Position numbers and translations under genes: made by a program
The notes under the pieces: generated by a model
What the model saw: the letters and a program-made list of their open reading frames with translations, nothing else
Databases searched by the model: none
What the model was told of the DNA's origin: nothing
In this document: positions 30,487-37,915 of the stretch, piece after piece
Layout: each line of letters opens with the position of its first letter
Numbering within the stretch: position 1 is the stretch's first letter
Source of the DNA: a virus
Virus record (IMG/VR): IMGVR_UViG_3300031539_000114
Span: 1 to 40,382 of that record
Direction: 5' to 3' (one strand)
DNA: 40,382 nucleotides

Positions 30487-30716
30487 TGTTCACCTGCCCC
30501 GCCTGCGGTACAAAGGGCCTGCCTGACTACTATCGGGAGGGCAGCATCTGCGCCGAATGCCACGAGGCCGAACGCCTGCCGGCCAACGTCGAGCGGATGG
30601 AACACTACCGGTACGACAGCGCCATGGGCCAGGTCAACGCAAGGTGCCGCCTAAGCAGGCGGATTCCAACCAGCGAGCGGGCCGAGGTCTATGGGGCGAA
30701 GATCAGGCCACGATAA
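30486..30716 (+). CDS. Small zinc-ribbon protein
   Basis: The 76-residue product from ATG 30486 has CPACG (4-8) and CAECH (about 24-28) and a basic tail. Overlaps the previous stop. Typical of phage accessory zinc-ribbons; function unknown. Confidence 0.55.
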   Translation: MFTCPACGTKGLPDYYREGSICAECHEAERLPANVERMEHYRYDSAMGQVNARCRLSRRIPTSERAEVYGAKIRPR

Positions 30717-30908
30717 ATGCACTGGCGAGCCTATAGCGAATCCCGAGGCCCCGTACAGGGCGAGGTGGTGCTACGGTACGACCCCCAGGATGCGGCCGAT
30801 CCCTACCTGGACAAGCGGCGACGAGAGTATATCGCAGACGGCAAGGCCATCATCGAGAAGCCCCTTGACCCCGATATCAGACCCCCCAGGCCCGCCAGCG
30901 GCGGCTGA
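30717..30908 (+). CDS. Small hypothetical protein, 63 aa
   Basis: Starts MHWRAYSESRGPVQGEVVL directly after the upstream stop. Acidic middle and a proline-rich C-terminus. No function assigned. Confidence 0.45.
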   Translation: MHWRAYSESRGPVQGEVVLRYDPQDAADPYLDKRRREYIADGKAIIEKPLDPDIRPPRPASGG

Positions 30909-31021
30909 TGCCCAGGCGCCGCACGTCGGGGCAGTTCTCGCCCCTGCCGATTCGGGCTCGCCGCCCGGCGGGTTGGGGGACATGCAGTGCAGCGCCATGG
31001 AGTTTGCCTGCTTCCTGGTAG
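30908..31021 (+). CDS. Doubtful short open frame
   Basis: ATG 30908 overlaps the upstream stop and gives 37 codons, rich in arginine and proline. A competing frame gives MQCSAMEFACFLVGAGLACP from ATG 30982. Neither is convincing, so 30909-31108 may hold no gene. Confidence 0.2.
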   Translation: MPRRRTSGQFSPLPIRARRPAGWGTCSAAPWSLPASW

Positions 31022-31108
31022 GCGCTGGCCTTGCCTGCCCCCGGGGCAGCTGGCACATGGCGGGCGGGGCGCTGTGGGTTGCATCGCAAGCCTGATAAGG
31101 GAAGAGCT

Positions 31109-31309
31109 GTGGTGGCTAGGGCGATTGACACAGAGGGCGGCTGCCTTGTGCCGGCGGCGATGCAAGACGAGATGATTCGCATGCTGACGGCCGAGCCGGG
31201 GCAGGCATTCGTGGTTCCCCTGGTGCGAGTGCCCATTTGCGAGCTTGGCGGGGGGTACGTGATGTATGCCTTGCGTGTGAGCTGGCCGGATGGGCGGCGA
31301 GATTGGTAA
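31109..31309 (+). CDS. Small hypothetical protein, 66 aa
   Basis: GTG 31109 behind AGGGAAGAG gives the product MVARAIDTEGGCLVPAAM onward, with a VPLVRVPICELGGGYVMYALRV beta-rich C-terminus. No family recognised. Confidence 0.4.
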   Translation: MVARAIDTEGGCLVPAAMQDEMIRMLTAEPGQAFVVPLVRVPICELGGGYVMYALRVSWPDGRRDW

Positions 31310-31391
31310 CTGGCGGGAAATCTTTGAGAGTTTCAAGCCGGCATAGCAACACCAGCTTGTCTGGCCACCCGAACAGGGCAAGCGATGTCCT

Positions 31392-31676
31392 ATGCCGATG
31401 CGACTGCCCACCCATGCCGAACGAGAACGGGCCAAGCGCGAACGGCTGAGGCCAAGTGCGGGCGAGCGTGGCTATGATAGGACCTGGCGGCGCTTCCGCC
31501 TGTGGTATCTGCGCCGCCACCCGCTATGTGAGACATGCAAGACGGCGGGGGCAACCGAGGTGCACCACAGGAGGCGGTTGCGCGACTATCCGGCCGGCCG
31601 CCTCAACCCCGAGGCCGTGCAAGCCCTTTGTAAGTCGTGCCACAGCAGGGAGACGGCAGGGGAGGTGTTTGGATAG
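31392..31676 (+). CDS. HNH endonuclease beside the terminase
   Basis: The 94-residue product has a C-x2-C zinc pair (about 46-49), the HH dyad in EVHHRRRLRDYP, an asparagine in the helix before LCKSCHSRETAG, and a second C-x2-CH. This is the small HNH nuclease found immediately upstream of terminase genes in many HK97-type phages, where it supports terminase cutting at the packaging site. The basic N-terminus should contact DNA. Confidence 0.85.
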   Translation: MPMRLPTHAERERAKRERLRPSAGERGYDRTWRRFRLWYLRRHPLCETCKTAGATEVHHRRRLRDYPAGRLNPEAVQALCKSCHSRETAGEVFG

Positions 31677-31828
31677 CGAGACGGGGGGATATCGGGCGCT
31701 ATCAGTGGCTATGAGGCGATTGGCAAGCTGGGCAGGATAGGCAAGGGGGGTAGGGTGGGTAATCTCTGGGGGTTTGGCCGGGAGACCGGTTCAAAGGCAG
31801 GAGCGTTTTTCCGCACAACTGGAAGAAA
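31677..31828 (+). other. Intergenic region upstream of terS, packaging-site candidate
   Basis: No gene seen. It contains a G-tract cluster (31745-31772: GGGGGG-TA-GGG-T-GGG, then GGGGG after 8 bases), a near-match to a G-quadruplex pattern, and a small inverted repeat (GGCCGG-GAGA-CCGG). cos or pac sites often lie here, next to the small terminase gene. Confidence 0.35.
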
Positions 31829-32302
31829 ATGGGCAAAGGTCGTAAACCCATCCCGAGCAAGATCAGGGCACTGCGGGGGAATCCCGGCAAGCGCAAGCTG
31901 AACGCCTGGGAACCCCAGCCGCGCGCCGAAGTGCCGACGTGTCCCGATTGGCTTGTGGACGAAGCGAAGCGAGAGTGGAATCGCGTTGTTGGCGAATTGG
32001 CTGCCTGTGGGCTGATTACGGGGGTCGATAGGGCCGCCCTGGCCGCTTATTGTGAGTGCTGGGCGGTTTGGCGGGAAGCGAGAGGGCTTCTGGCCACGGG
32101 CGGGCTGACCACCACGAATGCCGATGGCGGGCTGAAGAAGCATCCGGCCGCGACCGTTGCCAATGAGGCCCTTTCCCAGATGCACAAGTTCCTGATCGAG
32201 TTCGGCATGACGCCGGCGAGCAGGTCCAGGATATCGGTCGGCGGGGAAAAGAAGGATGCCCTGGAGGATTTCCTGAAGGTTCATTCTGCCAAGGGCGCGT
32301 GA
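31829..32302 (+). CDS. terS: Terminase small subunit, P27 type
   Basis: The 157-residue product begins GRKPIPSKIRALRGNPGKRKL, the basic proline-rich start of the P27 family, followed by AREW-like helices (DEAKREWNRVVGELAACGLIT, then DRAALAAYCECWAVWREA) and a C-terminal linker. It recognises the packaging site and recruits the large subunit. The large terminase gene follows after two small genes. Confidence 0.85.
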   Translation: MGKGRKPIPSKIRALRGNPGKRKLNAWEPQPRAEVPTCPDWLVDEAKREWNRVVGELAACGLITGVDRAALAAYCECWAVWREARGLLATGGLTTTNADGGLKKHPAATVANEALSQMHKFLIEFGMTPASRSRISVGGEKKDALEDFLKVHSAKGA

Positions 32303-32314
32303 GAAGGGATCGCT

Positions 32315-32482
32315 ATGGGAGCGTGGCTGGCATGGATTGTCGTGGGCCTTGTCCTGATTGGGGCCTGGGCTGGCGTGGACAGTTGGCTGGTGAAGCGATA
32401 TGCCGCGTGCAAGCACATCAGCCGCTTTTTGGGGATGATAAAAGCGGCATTTTTGGAGCAGGACGGCCGCGCGAAGCCCTAA
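32315..32482 (+). CDS. Small single-span membrane protein, 55 aa
   Basis: ATG 32315, with a hydrophobic segment MGAWLAWIVVGLVLIGAWAG and a basic cytoplasmic tail (VKRYAACKHISRFLG onward). It lies between the terminase subunit genes, where a membrane protein is unexpected. Function unknown. Confidence 0.45.
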   Translation: MGAWLAWIVVGLVLIGAWAGVDSWLVKRYAACKHISRFLGMIKAAFLEQDGRAKP

Positions 32483-32488
32483 TCGGGA

Positions 32489-32746
32489 ATGCGGTATAGC
32501 CGGCCGCAATTGCTCATGCCGAAGGTCCCCGCGAAGTACATCAAGACCAAGGTAGATATGCGAGAAGGGAGCATGGCCATGACGCAGAGCGCGCTGGGGC
32601 TGTGGGCAGAATGGGTTGAGCCATATATGCGAATGACTTCGCCGGAAGCGAAAGAGCTCATGCGGGAAGTCGCCGCCGCCATGGCCCGAACGGGGGACGA
32701 ACTGTTCTTTGAGATGCTACACGGTTGCGATGCGAATCGGGCCTGA
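32489..32746 (+). CDS. Small hypothetical protein, 85 aa
   Basis: Starts MRYSRPQLLMPKVPAKY, or possibly at the internal MPKVPAKYIKTK. Helical with a methionine-rich C-terminal half. It sits between the terminase subunit genes. No family recognised. Confidence 0.45.
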   Translation: MRYSRPQLLMPKVPAKYIKTKVDMREGSMAMTQSALGLWAEWVEPYMRMTSPEAKELMREVAAAMARTGDELFFEMLHGCDANRA

Positions 32747-32758
32747 CCTGTTATTGCC

Positions 32759-34870
32759 GTGTGCGCGACACCACCCGAACTAATTCGCACCAAGGCAGAC
32801 GAGCGCGCCGTCGCGGACGGGTGCTGGGTTGACCTGGCTGCGGCCGAGCGAGTGCGGACGTTCTTCCGCAAGTTCCTACGGCACTCGAAAGGCGAGTGGG
32901 CGGGTCAAACCTTCGAACTTCTGGAGTGGGAATGGACCGACCTTGTTTTACCTCTGTTCGGCTGGATGCGGCCCGATGGTACACGCCGATTTCGCCGGGC
33001 CTATGCCGAGGTTGCGAAGAAGAATGGGAAGGCCCTCGCCCTCAATACGCCACTGCCGACACCTAGCGGCTGGGTGTCCATGGGGGATGTGGATGTCGGC
33101 GATGCGCTGTTCGACGAGAATGGCGACACATGTTCTGTCGTGGCCGTAACGGATGTGCTACTTGGGCGCCCATGCTACCGAGTATCATTCTCTGACGGAA
33201 CCAGCGTTGTTGCAGATGCAGAACACGAATGGGCGGTTCGCTCGCTATCCAAAGAGCGGTCACTCATATTGACAACCAAAGAGATTGCGGGGAGCGTTTC
33301 GACCCGAGCAGATGGAGCCAGGAATTATTCAATTCCCGTGGCTGGCAAACTGAACAGTCGGCCTAGCTCGCTTCGGAAGCAGGCAAGACTCAGGCCAGCG
33401 CCGCCTCGCCTTGCGCGCTCCACTACGCGGCAGATTACATCTGTGGAGCCGGTCGGGTCCGTGCCCGTTAGGTGCATCCAGGTTGACTCCCCGTCATCAC
33501 TCTATCTGTGTGGCGAGGGGATGGTTCCGACGCACAATAGTACCCTATGTGCCGGATTAAGCCTCTATCTGCTGATTGCCGACGGCGAGTCCGGCGCGGA
33601 GGTATACTCGGCCGCCGCTGACCGCGAGCAGGCGTCCATCGTGTTCCGCGAGGCCGCCAGCATGGTCGGGGCCTCGACGGAGCTGTCGGGCCACGTCCAG
33701 GTCATCCCGTCTACGAAGCGACTGGTGTTCCCGCGCACTGGATCATTCTATCACGCCCTATCCGCCGATGCGTACCGGCAGGAAGGGCTGAACATCCACG
33801 GGCTGATCTTTGACGAGCTACACGCCCAGAAGACGCGGGAGTTGTGGGATACCCTGACATACGGCGGCATCGCCCGCCGCCAGCCGCTGCTGATCGCCAT
33901 TACGACCGCTGGCGTGGACCGGGACTCGATTTGCCGCGAGCAGCACAAGTACGCCAAGCAGATTCTCGACGGGATTATCGACGACTGGTCGTTCTTTCCG
34001 TACATTGTTGCTGCCGATGCTGAAGACGATTGGACGGCGCCCGCCACCTGGCGGAAGGCCAACCCCTCATTTGGGGCAACGGTCAAAGAAGAGGAATTCG
34101 CCGAGGCGTGCGCCGAGGCACGGGCGAGCCCGGCGAAAGAGAACTCGTTCAAGCGGTATAGGTTAAATCTCTGGACGCAGCAAGAGGTGCGCTGGCTGCA
34201 ACTCTCGGCGTGGGATGAATGCGCTGGTCCCATAGATGACGCGGCGGTTAAAGACCTGCCCTGCTGGGGCGGGCTCGATCTATCCACGAAGCTGGATCTG
34301 ACGGCCTTTGCCGCAATGTTCCGCCGGCGGGACGGGCACTACCTCTGGCTTCCGTACTTCTGGATTCCCGAGGACACGGCGGCCGAGCGGGAGCGGAAGG
34401 ACAAGGTGCCCTATCTGACCTGGGCGCGGCAGGGACTTATCGAGTTGACGCCCGGCAACGTGATTGACTATGACCGGGTGGTCAAGCGCGTCTGTGAGCT
34501 TTGCCAGAAGTACGGCCTGCGGGACATCGGGGTGGATCGCTGGCAGGCCGAGCACGCCATGCAGAAGCTTGCTGGCCAAGGGCTAGATGTTGTGCCCTAT
34601 GGCCAGGGCTTTCACGATATGTCAGAGCCGACGAAGGAAATGGAAAAACTGATCGTGGGCAAGCAGATTTCCCATGGGGGCAATCCGGTTCTTCGCTGGT
34701 GCGCCAACAACGTCGCCGTGGATACGGATGCGGCCGGCAACCTGAAGCCGAACAAAGCCAAGTCTACCGAGCGGATCGACGGCATTGTGGCTGGCATCAT
34801 CGCCCTGGGGCGGGCCCTGGTGTCGCCGGACGGCAGCATCTATGACCGGCGCGGGGTGGTCTTTGTCTGA
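32759..34870 (+). CDS. terL: Terminase large subunit containing an intein
   Basis: The host protein is about 534 residues after removal of the intein. The N-terminal ATPase has AEVAKKNGK joined to STLCAGLSLYLL; together they form the P-loop KKNGKST. Walker B is in GLIFDELHAQ. The C-terminal nuclease has GGLDLSTKLDLTAFA and GVDRWQAEHAM, as in P27-partner large terminases. It packages DNA into proheads and cuts it. GTG 32759 has a poor Shine-Dalgarno. The intein must be removed for a working ATPase because it splits the P-loop. Confidence 0.88.
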   Translation: MCATPPELIRTKADERAVADGCWVDLAAAERVRTFFRKFLRHSKGEWAGQTFELLEWEWTDLVLPLFGWMRPDGTRRFRRAYAEVAKKNGKALALNTPLPTPSGWVSMGDVDVGDALFDENGDTCSVVAVTDVLLGRPCYRVSFSDGTSVVADAEHEWAVRSLSKERSLILTTKEIAGSVSTRADGARNYSIPVAGKLNSRPSSLRKQARLRPAPPRLARSTTRQITSVEPVGSVPVRCIQVDSPSSLYLCGEGMVPTHNSTLCAGLSLYLLIADGESGAEVYSAAADREQASIVFREAASMVGASTELSGHVQVIPSTKRLVFPRTGSFYHALSADAYRQEGLNIHGLIFDELHAQKTRELWDTLTYGGIARRQPLLIAITTAGVDRDSICREQHKYAKQILDGIIDDWSFFPYIVAADAEDDWTAPATWRKANPSFGATVKEEEFAEACAEARASPAKENSFKRYRLNLWTQQEVRWLQLSAWDECAGPIDDAAVKDLPCWGGLDLSTKLDLTAFAAMFRRRDGHYLWLPYFWIPEDTAAERERKDKVPYLTWARQGLIELTPGNVIDYDRVVKRVCELCQKYGLRDIGVDRWQAEHAMQKLAGQGLDVVPYGQGFHDMSEPTKEMEKLIVGKQISHGGNPVLRWCANNVAVDTDAAGNLKPNKAKSTERIDGIVAGIIALGRALVSPDGSIYDRRGVVFV
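33032..33538 (+). other. Mini-intein in the terminase ATPase P-loop, class 3 pattern
   Basis: Residues 92-260 of the precursor (169 residues) form an intein with no endonuclease domain. Block A ALALNTPLPTPSGW starts with alanine, not cysteine or serine. Block B EHEW has H156/W158; block F begins with C239 (RCIQVDS); the C-terminal junction VPTHN is followed by S261, with T258 and N260. This Trp-Cys-Thr set is the hallmark of class 3 inteins, which splice through a block-F cysteine. The insertion point between GK and ST of the P-loop is a common intein site in terminases. Confidence 0.8.
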
Positions 34871-35078
34871 CGCAGGCAATCATCCCCCACTGCTGGGTTG
34901 TCGATACTGGTGCCCGCAATGCGGGACTATTGAATCCGAAGGCGATGCTTCCCGGGGGATTTCGCCCGACCGCTTCAAGTGGGAAGAACTGGAATTGGCC
35001 GGGGGGCGCCTTGGCATCTGCCGAACCTGCCGCTGCGGCTATCAGTGGCTACAGGCCGTCTATGACAAAACCACCTGA
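34863..35078 (+). CDS. Small zinc-ribbon protein
   Basis: A 71-residue product from TTG 34863, overlapping the terminase stop by 8 bases. CPQCG (about 17-21) and CRTCRCG (about 52-58) form a likely zinc-ribbon. Between terminase and portal it is unexplained; some phages have similar zinc-ribbons there. Confidence 0.45.
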   Translation: MSDAGNHPPLLGCRYWCPQCGTIESEGDASRGISPDRFKWEELELAGGRLGICRTCRCGYQWLQAVYDKTT

Positions 35079-35085
35079 GGCGCCT

Positions 35086-35232
35086 ATGCCGCGAATCGCT
35101 TGCCTGATTGGTCTTGCCGGCGTTGCGATGGTGGGCATTGGCATGGGGTGGTGGCTTGGCTGGCCCGTGGGCCTGGCCGTCGCCGGGGCGCTTATTGTGC
35201 TAGACAGCTATATCGGGGGCCGCACCCCATGA
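35086..35232 (+). CDS. Small membrane protein
   Basis: A 48-residue product (alternative start ATG 35062 adds 8 residues) with hydrophobic segments IACLIGLAGVAMVGIGMGWW and WPVGLAVAGALIVL. One or two spans. GAGG lies five bases before ATG 35086. ATGA overlap with the portal gene. Confidence 0.45.
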   Translation: MPRIACLIGLAGVAMVGIGMGWWLGWPVGLAVAGALIVLDSYIGGRTP

Positions 35233-36911
35233 GTTTGATTCGTGGCCTCTGTGGCAAATCCGAACAGCGCGTCTATCCGCCCTCTTGGCTGGCGAATGCG
35301 CTGGGATATGGGAAGACCGGCTCGGGCATTGACGTTTCCGAGACGACCGCGCTCAAGTACACCGCATTCTTCGCGGCGGTAGACCATATCTCGCGGAGCG
35401 TGGCGCAGTTGCCCCTGATGGTCTATGAGCGGGTGTCTGACGACGAACGCCGGAAGGCCACGAACCACCCGATTTACGATCTGCTGCATACTCGGCCCAA
35501 TGTGGAACAAACTGCATACGTCTGGCGGCACACACAACAGGCGTGGATGCTGACATGGGGCAATGCTTATGCCGAGATTGAGCGGACACGGGCGGGGCAC
35601 CCTGTTGCCCTGCACACGATACCGCCGAACCGCATGTCCGTGGGGCGGGACAAGGCCAAGCGGCTTGTCTATCAGCAGGCGGACGAGAAGGGCAGGGCCG
35701 TCTCGCCGCCACTCTCCGCCGCCGATGTAATCCACATCCACGGTCTCGGCGACGGGATGATCGGATATTCGCCCGTCCGCCTGTTCCGGGAGTCCATTGG
35801 CCTGGCGCTTGCGGCCGAGAAATACGGGGCGGCGTTCTTCGGCAACAGCGCCCGGCCCGGCGGTGCGATCAAGCATCCGACCATCTTGTCGGACAAGGCC
35901 CTTGCGCGGCTGAGGGCATCGTGGGCCGGGGAGCACCAGGGCGCGGAAAATGCCCACAAGATCGGCATCCTGGAAGAGGGCATGGAATGGGTGCCGATGA
36001 CCGTTCCGCCCGAGGATGCACAGCTCCTAAGCAGCCGGCAGTTTCAGGTCCTGGACATCGCCCGCATCTTCCACTTGCCGCCGCACAAGCTGGCGGATTT
36101 GAGCCGGGCGACGTTCAGCAACATTGAGCACCAGGCTATTGAGTTCGTTCAGGACTGCCTCGGCCCGTGGCTGGTCGCATGGGAGCAGGAGCTTGACTAC
36201 AAGCTGTTTTCGCCCGCCGAACGGGGGCGGTACTACTGCGAATTTCTAATCGACGGGTTGCTGCGGGGGGATATTGGCAGCCGCTATGCGGCGTATGCCA
36301 TCGCGAGGAACAACGGGTGGATGTCTGCCGACGATGTTCGGCGGAAGGAAAACATGAATCCGCTGCCGGACGGACAGGGCAAGGTCTATCTCGTGCCTGC
36401 CAACATGATTCCGGCTGACCAACTGGGCAAAGGGCCCGCCGAACCGGCGCCAGCACCCGAGCCGGAGCCGAAACCCGAGCCGGAACCGCCGGACGATGAG
36501 GATGGCGAGCGCATGGCCCGAATCTGCGATGCCCAGAAGGCGCTGCTGCTGTGCCTGTGTCAGCGGATCGTCCGCAAGGAGGTTGCGGCGATGCGGAAAG
36601 CAATCAGGCGGCCGGAGACCTTCCAGATAGCCGCCGACCGATTCTTCGCGGACCACGCGGAGTATGTCTGTGAAGTCCTGGCCGCGGCCACCCGCGCCTG
36701 CGCGGCCGCACTAGACAGCTCGGTTGGCGCCGCAGAGTACATTGCGGAGTTTGCCCGCCAACATGCGGAAAGAGCCCGCGGAAGCCTCTGGCTGGTTGCC
36801 GAAAGCCACATTGAGGCGGTTTTGGAGCGCCGAGAGACAGAAATGCCGGCCGAAATGGCCGAACGCATTCTTGGAGACCTGAGAAATGCCGCTGCCGACG
36901 CCGAAGTCTGA
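35229..36911 (+). CDS. Portal protein, HK97 family
   Basis: The 560-residue product has the HK97-portal signature order: VSETTALKYTAFFAAVDHISRSVAQLPL (37-64), ADVIHIHGLGDGMIGYSPV (about 154-172), the region around FGNSARPGGAI (about 198-208), DIARIFHLPPHKLADL (about 277-292) and a clip/crown-type C-terminal part. A proline-glutamate linker (APEPEPKPEPEPP, about 405-420) joins a helical tail of about 130 residues not in the standard family, which could be a fused accessory domain. It forms the dodecameric channel for DNA entry. Confidence 0.88.
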   Translation: MSLIRGLCGKSEQRVYPPSWLANALGYGKTGSGIDVSETTALKYTAFFAAVDHISRSVAQLPLMVYERVSDDERRKATNHPIYDLLHTRPNVEQTAYVWRHTQQAWMLTWGNAYAEIERTRAGHPVALHTIPPNRMSVGRDKAKRLVYQQADEKGRAVSPPLSAADVIHIHGLGDGMIGYSPVRLFRESIGLALAAEKYGAAFFGNSARPGGAIKHPTILSDKALARLRASWAGEHQGAENAHKIGILEEGMEWVPMTVPPEDAQLLSSRQFQVLDIARIFHLPPHKLADLSRATFSNIEHQAIEFVQDCLGPWLVAWEQELDYKLFSPAERGRYYCEFLIDGLLRGDIGSRYAAYAIARNNGWMSADDVRRKENMNPLPDGQGKVYLVPANMIPADQLGKGPAEPAPAPEPEPKPEPEPPDDEDGERMARICDAQKALLLCLCQRIVRKEVAAMRKAIRRPETFQIAADRFFADHAEYVCEVLAAATRACAAALDSSVGAAEYIAEFARQHAERARGSLWLVAESHIEAVLERRETEMPAEMAERILGDLRNAAADAEV

Positions 36912-37764
36912 CGAAGAGCACGACGAGTTCATGGACCGCTGCATGGCGGACCCGATCATGAACGAGGAATACGATGACAACGATCAGCGCCTTGCCGTGT
37001 GTCAGACGCAGTGGGACGAGGCGCAGGAATCCGACGAGTCCAAGGCTGCGCCCGGGCCGAAGCCCGCGCCCGTGCGCGCGGTCGAGCGGCGCATCCTGTC
37101 CGGCGATGACATGGAGCTGCGGGTGGTGGACAGCAAAGACGGCAAACCTCCGCACATTCATGGCTATGCCGCCCGGTTCAACCGCGAAAGCGTAGACCTG
37201 GGCGGATTCGTCGAGCAGATCAGGCCCGGCGCCTTCACAAAGGCCGCAGAGAAGTCCGATGTGCGCGCCCTGAAGAACCACAACGCCGATCTGGTGTTGG
37301 GCCGGACGACCGCGAAGACATTGAAGCTCGCTGAGAATTCGCGCGGGCTCAAGTTCGACATCGCGGCACCCGACACTACGACCGGCCGGGACACCGTTGA
37401 AGAAATCCGTCGTGGCGACATTACGGGCTGTTCGTTCTCGTTCATGCTGGCCGACGGCGGCGACGAGTGGACGGAGAAGAACGGCGTCGTAATGCGGACG
37501 ATCCTGGAAGTGGACGAGCTGTTTGATGTGGGCCCGGTGACTTTCCCGGCCTACCCCGACACCTCTGTTGCCGTGCGGTCCCTGGAGCGGTTCCAGGAGA
37601 CGCGGCAGGCGCCACTGTCGCCAGAGGCGCCGCCGGCCGAGCCCGCCACGCCAACAGTGAGCCTTGACGATGCCCGCAAGCGCGTCGCCGAGGCCAAGCA
37701 CCGCGAGCAGGATGCACACTGCCGTGAAGCCCTTCGAGACCACGCGGCCCAGGCCAAAGCCTGA
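36886..37764 (+). CDS. Prohead maturation protease, S78-like
   Basis: The 292-residue product overlaps the portal by 26 bases. The N-terminal 65 residues (EEHDEFMDRCMADP and following) form a helical accessory part. The serine-protease core has GYAARFNRES (about 92-101), the histidine segment LKNHNADLVLGR (about 129-140) and GCSFSF (about 182-187), supplying His and Ser. It cuts the capsid N-terminal segment during maturation. The C-terminal tail beyond about 235 is proline/alanine-rich and helical. Confidence 0.85.
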   Translation: MPLPTPKSDEEHDEFMDRCMADPIMNEEYDDNDQRLAVCQTQWDEAQESDESKAAPGPKPAPVRAVERRILSGDDMELRVVDSKDGKPPHIHGYAARFNRESVDLGGFVEQIRPGAFTKAAEKSDVRALKNHNADLVLGRTTAKTLKLAENSRGLKFDIAAPDTTTGRDTVEEIRRGDITGCSFSFMLADGGDEWTEKNGVVMRTILEVDELFDVGPVTFPAYPDTSVAVRSLERFQETRQAPLSPEAPPAEPATPTVSLDDARKRVAEAKHREQDAHCREALRDHAAQAKA

Positions 37765-37771
37765 GCCGCTA

Positions 37772-37830
37772 GTTTGACCTGCCTTGCCCGCCGCCTCCGG
37801 AGGCCATCGCCTGACCAGCGGCAGGCAAAC
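37772..37830 (+). promoter_or_regulatory. Hairpin between protease and capsid genes
   Basis: GTTTG-A-CCTGCC (37772-37783) pairs with GGCAGG-CAAAC (37820-37830) over 11 bp with one bulged A; inside lies the palindrome GCCTCCGGAGGC. The whole 37765-37915 gap has no gene. It may set the capsid-to-protease expression ratio, for example as a processing site or partial terminator. Confidence 0.4.
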
Positions 37831-37915
37831 CGGACATTCACATCCCCCGAGGCGCTGCCCCAGCCGACGCTGAGGCCCGCGCCCCCAACACGACACATCA
37901 GATGGAGCGCATCTA

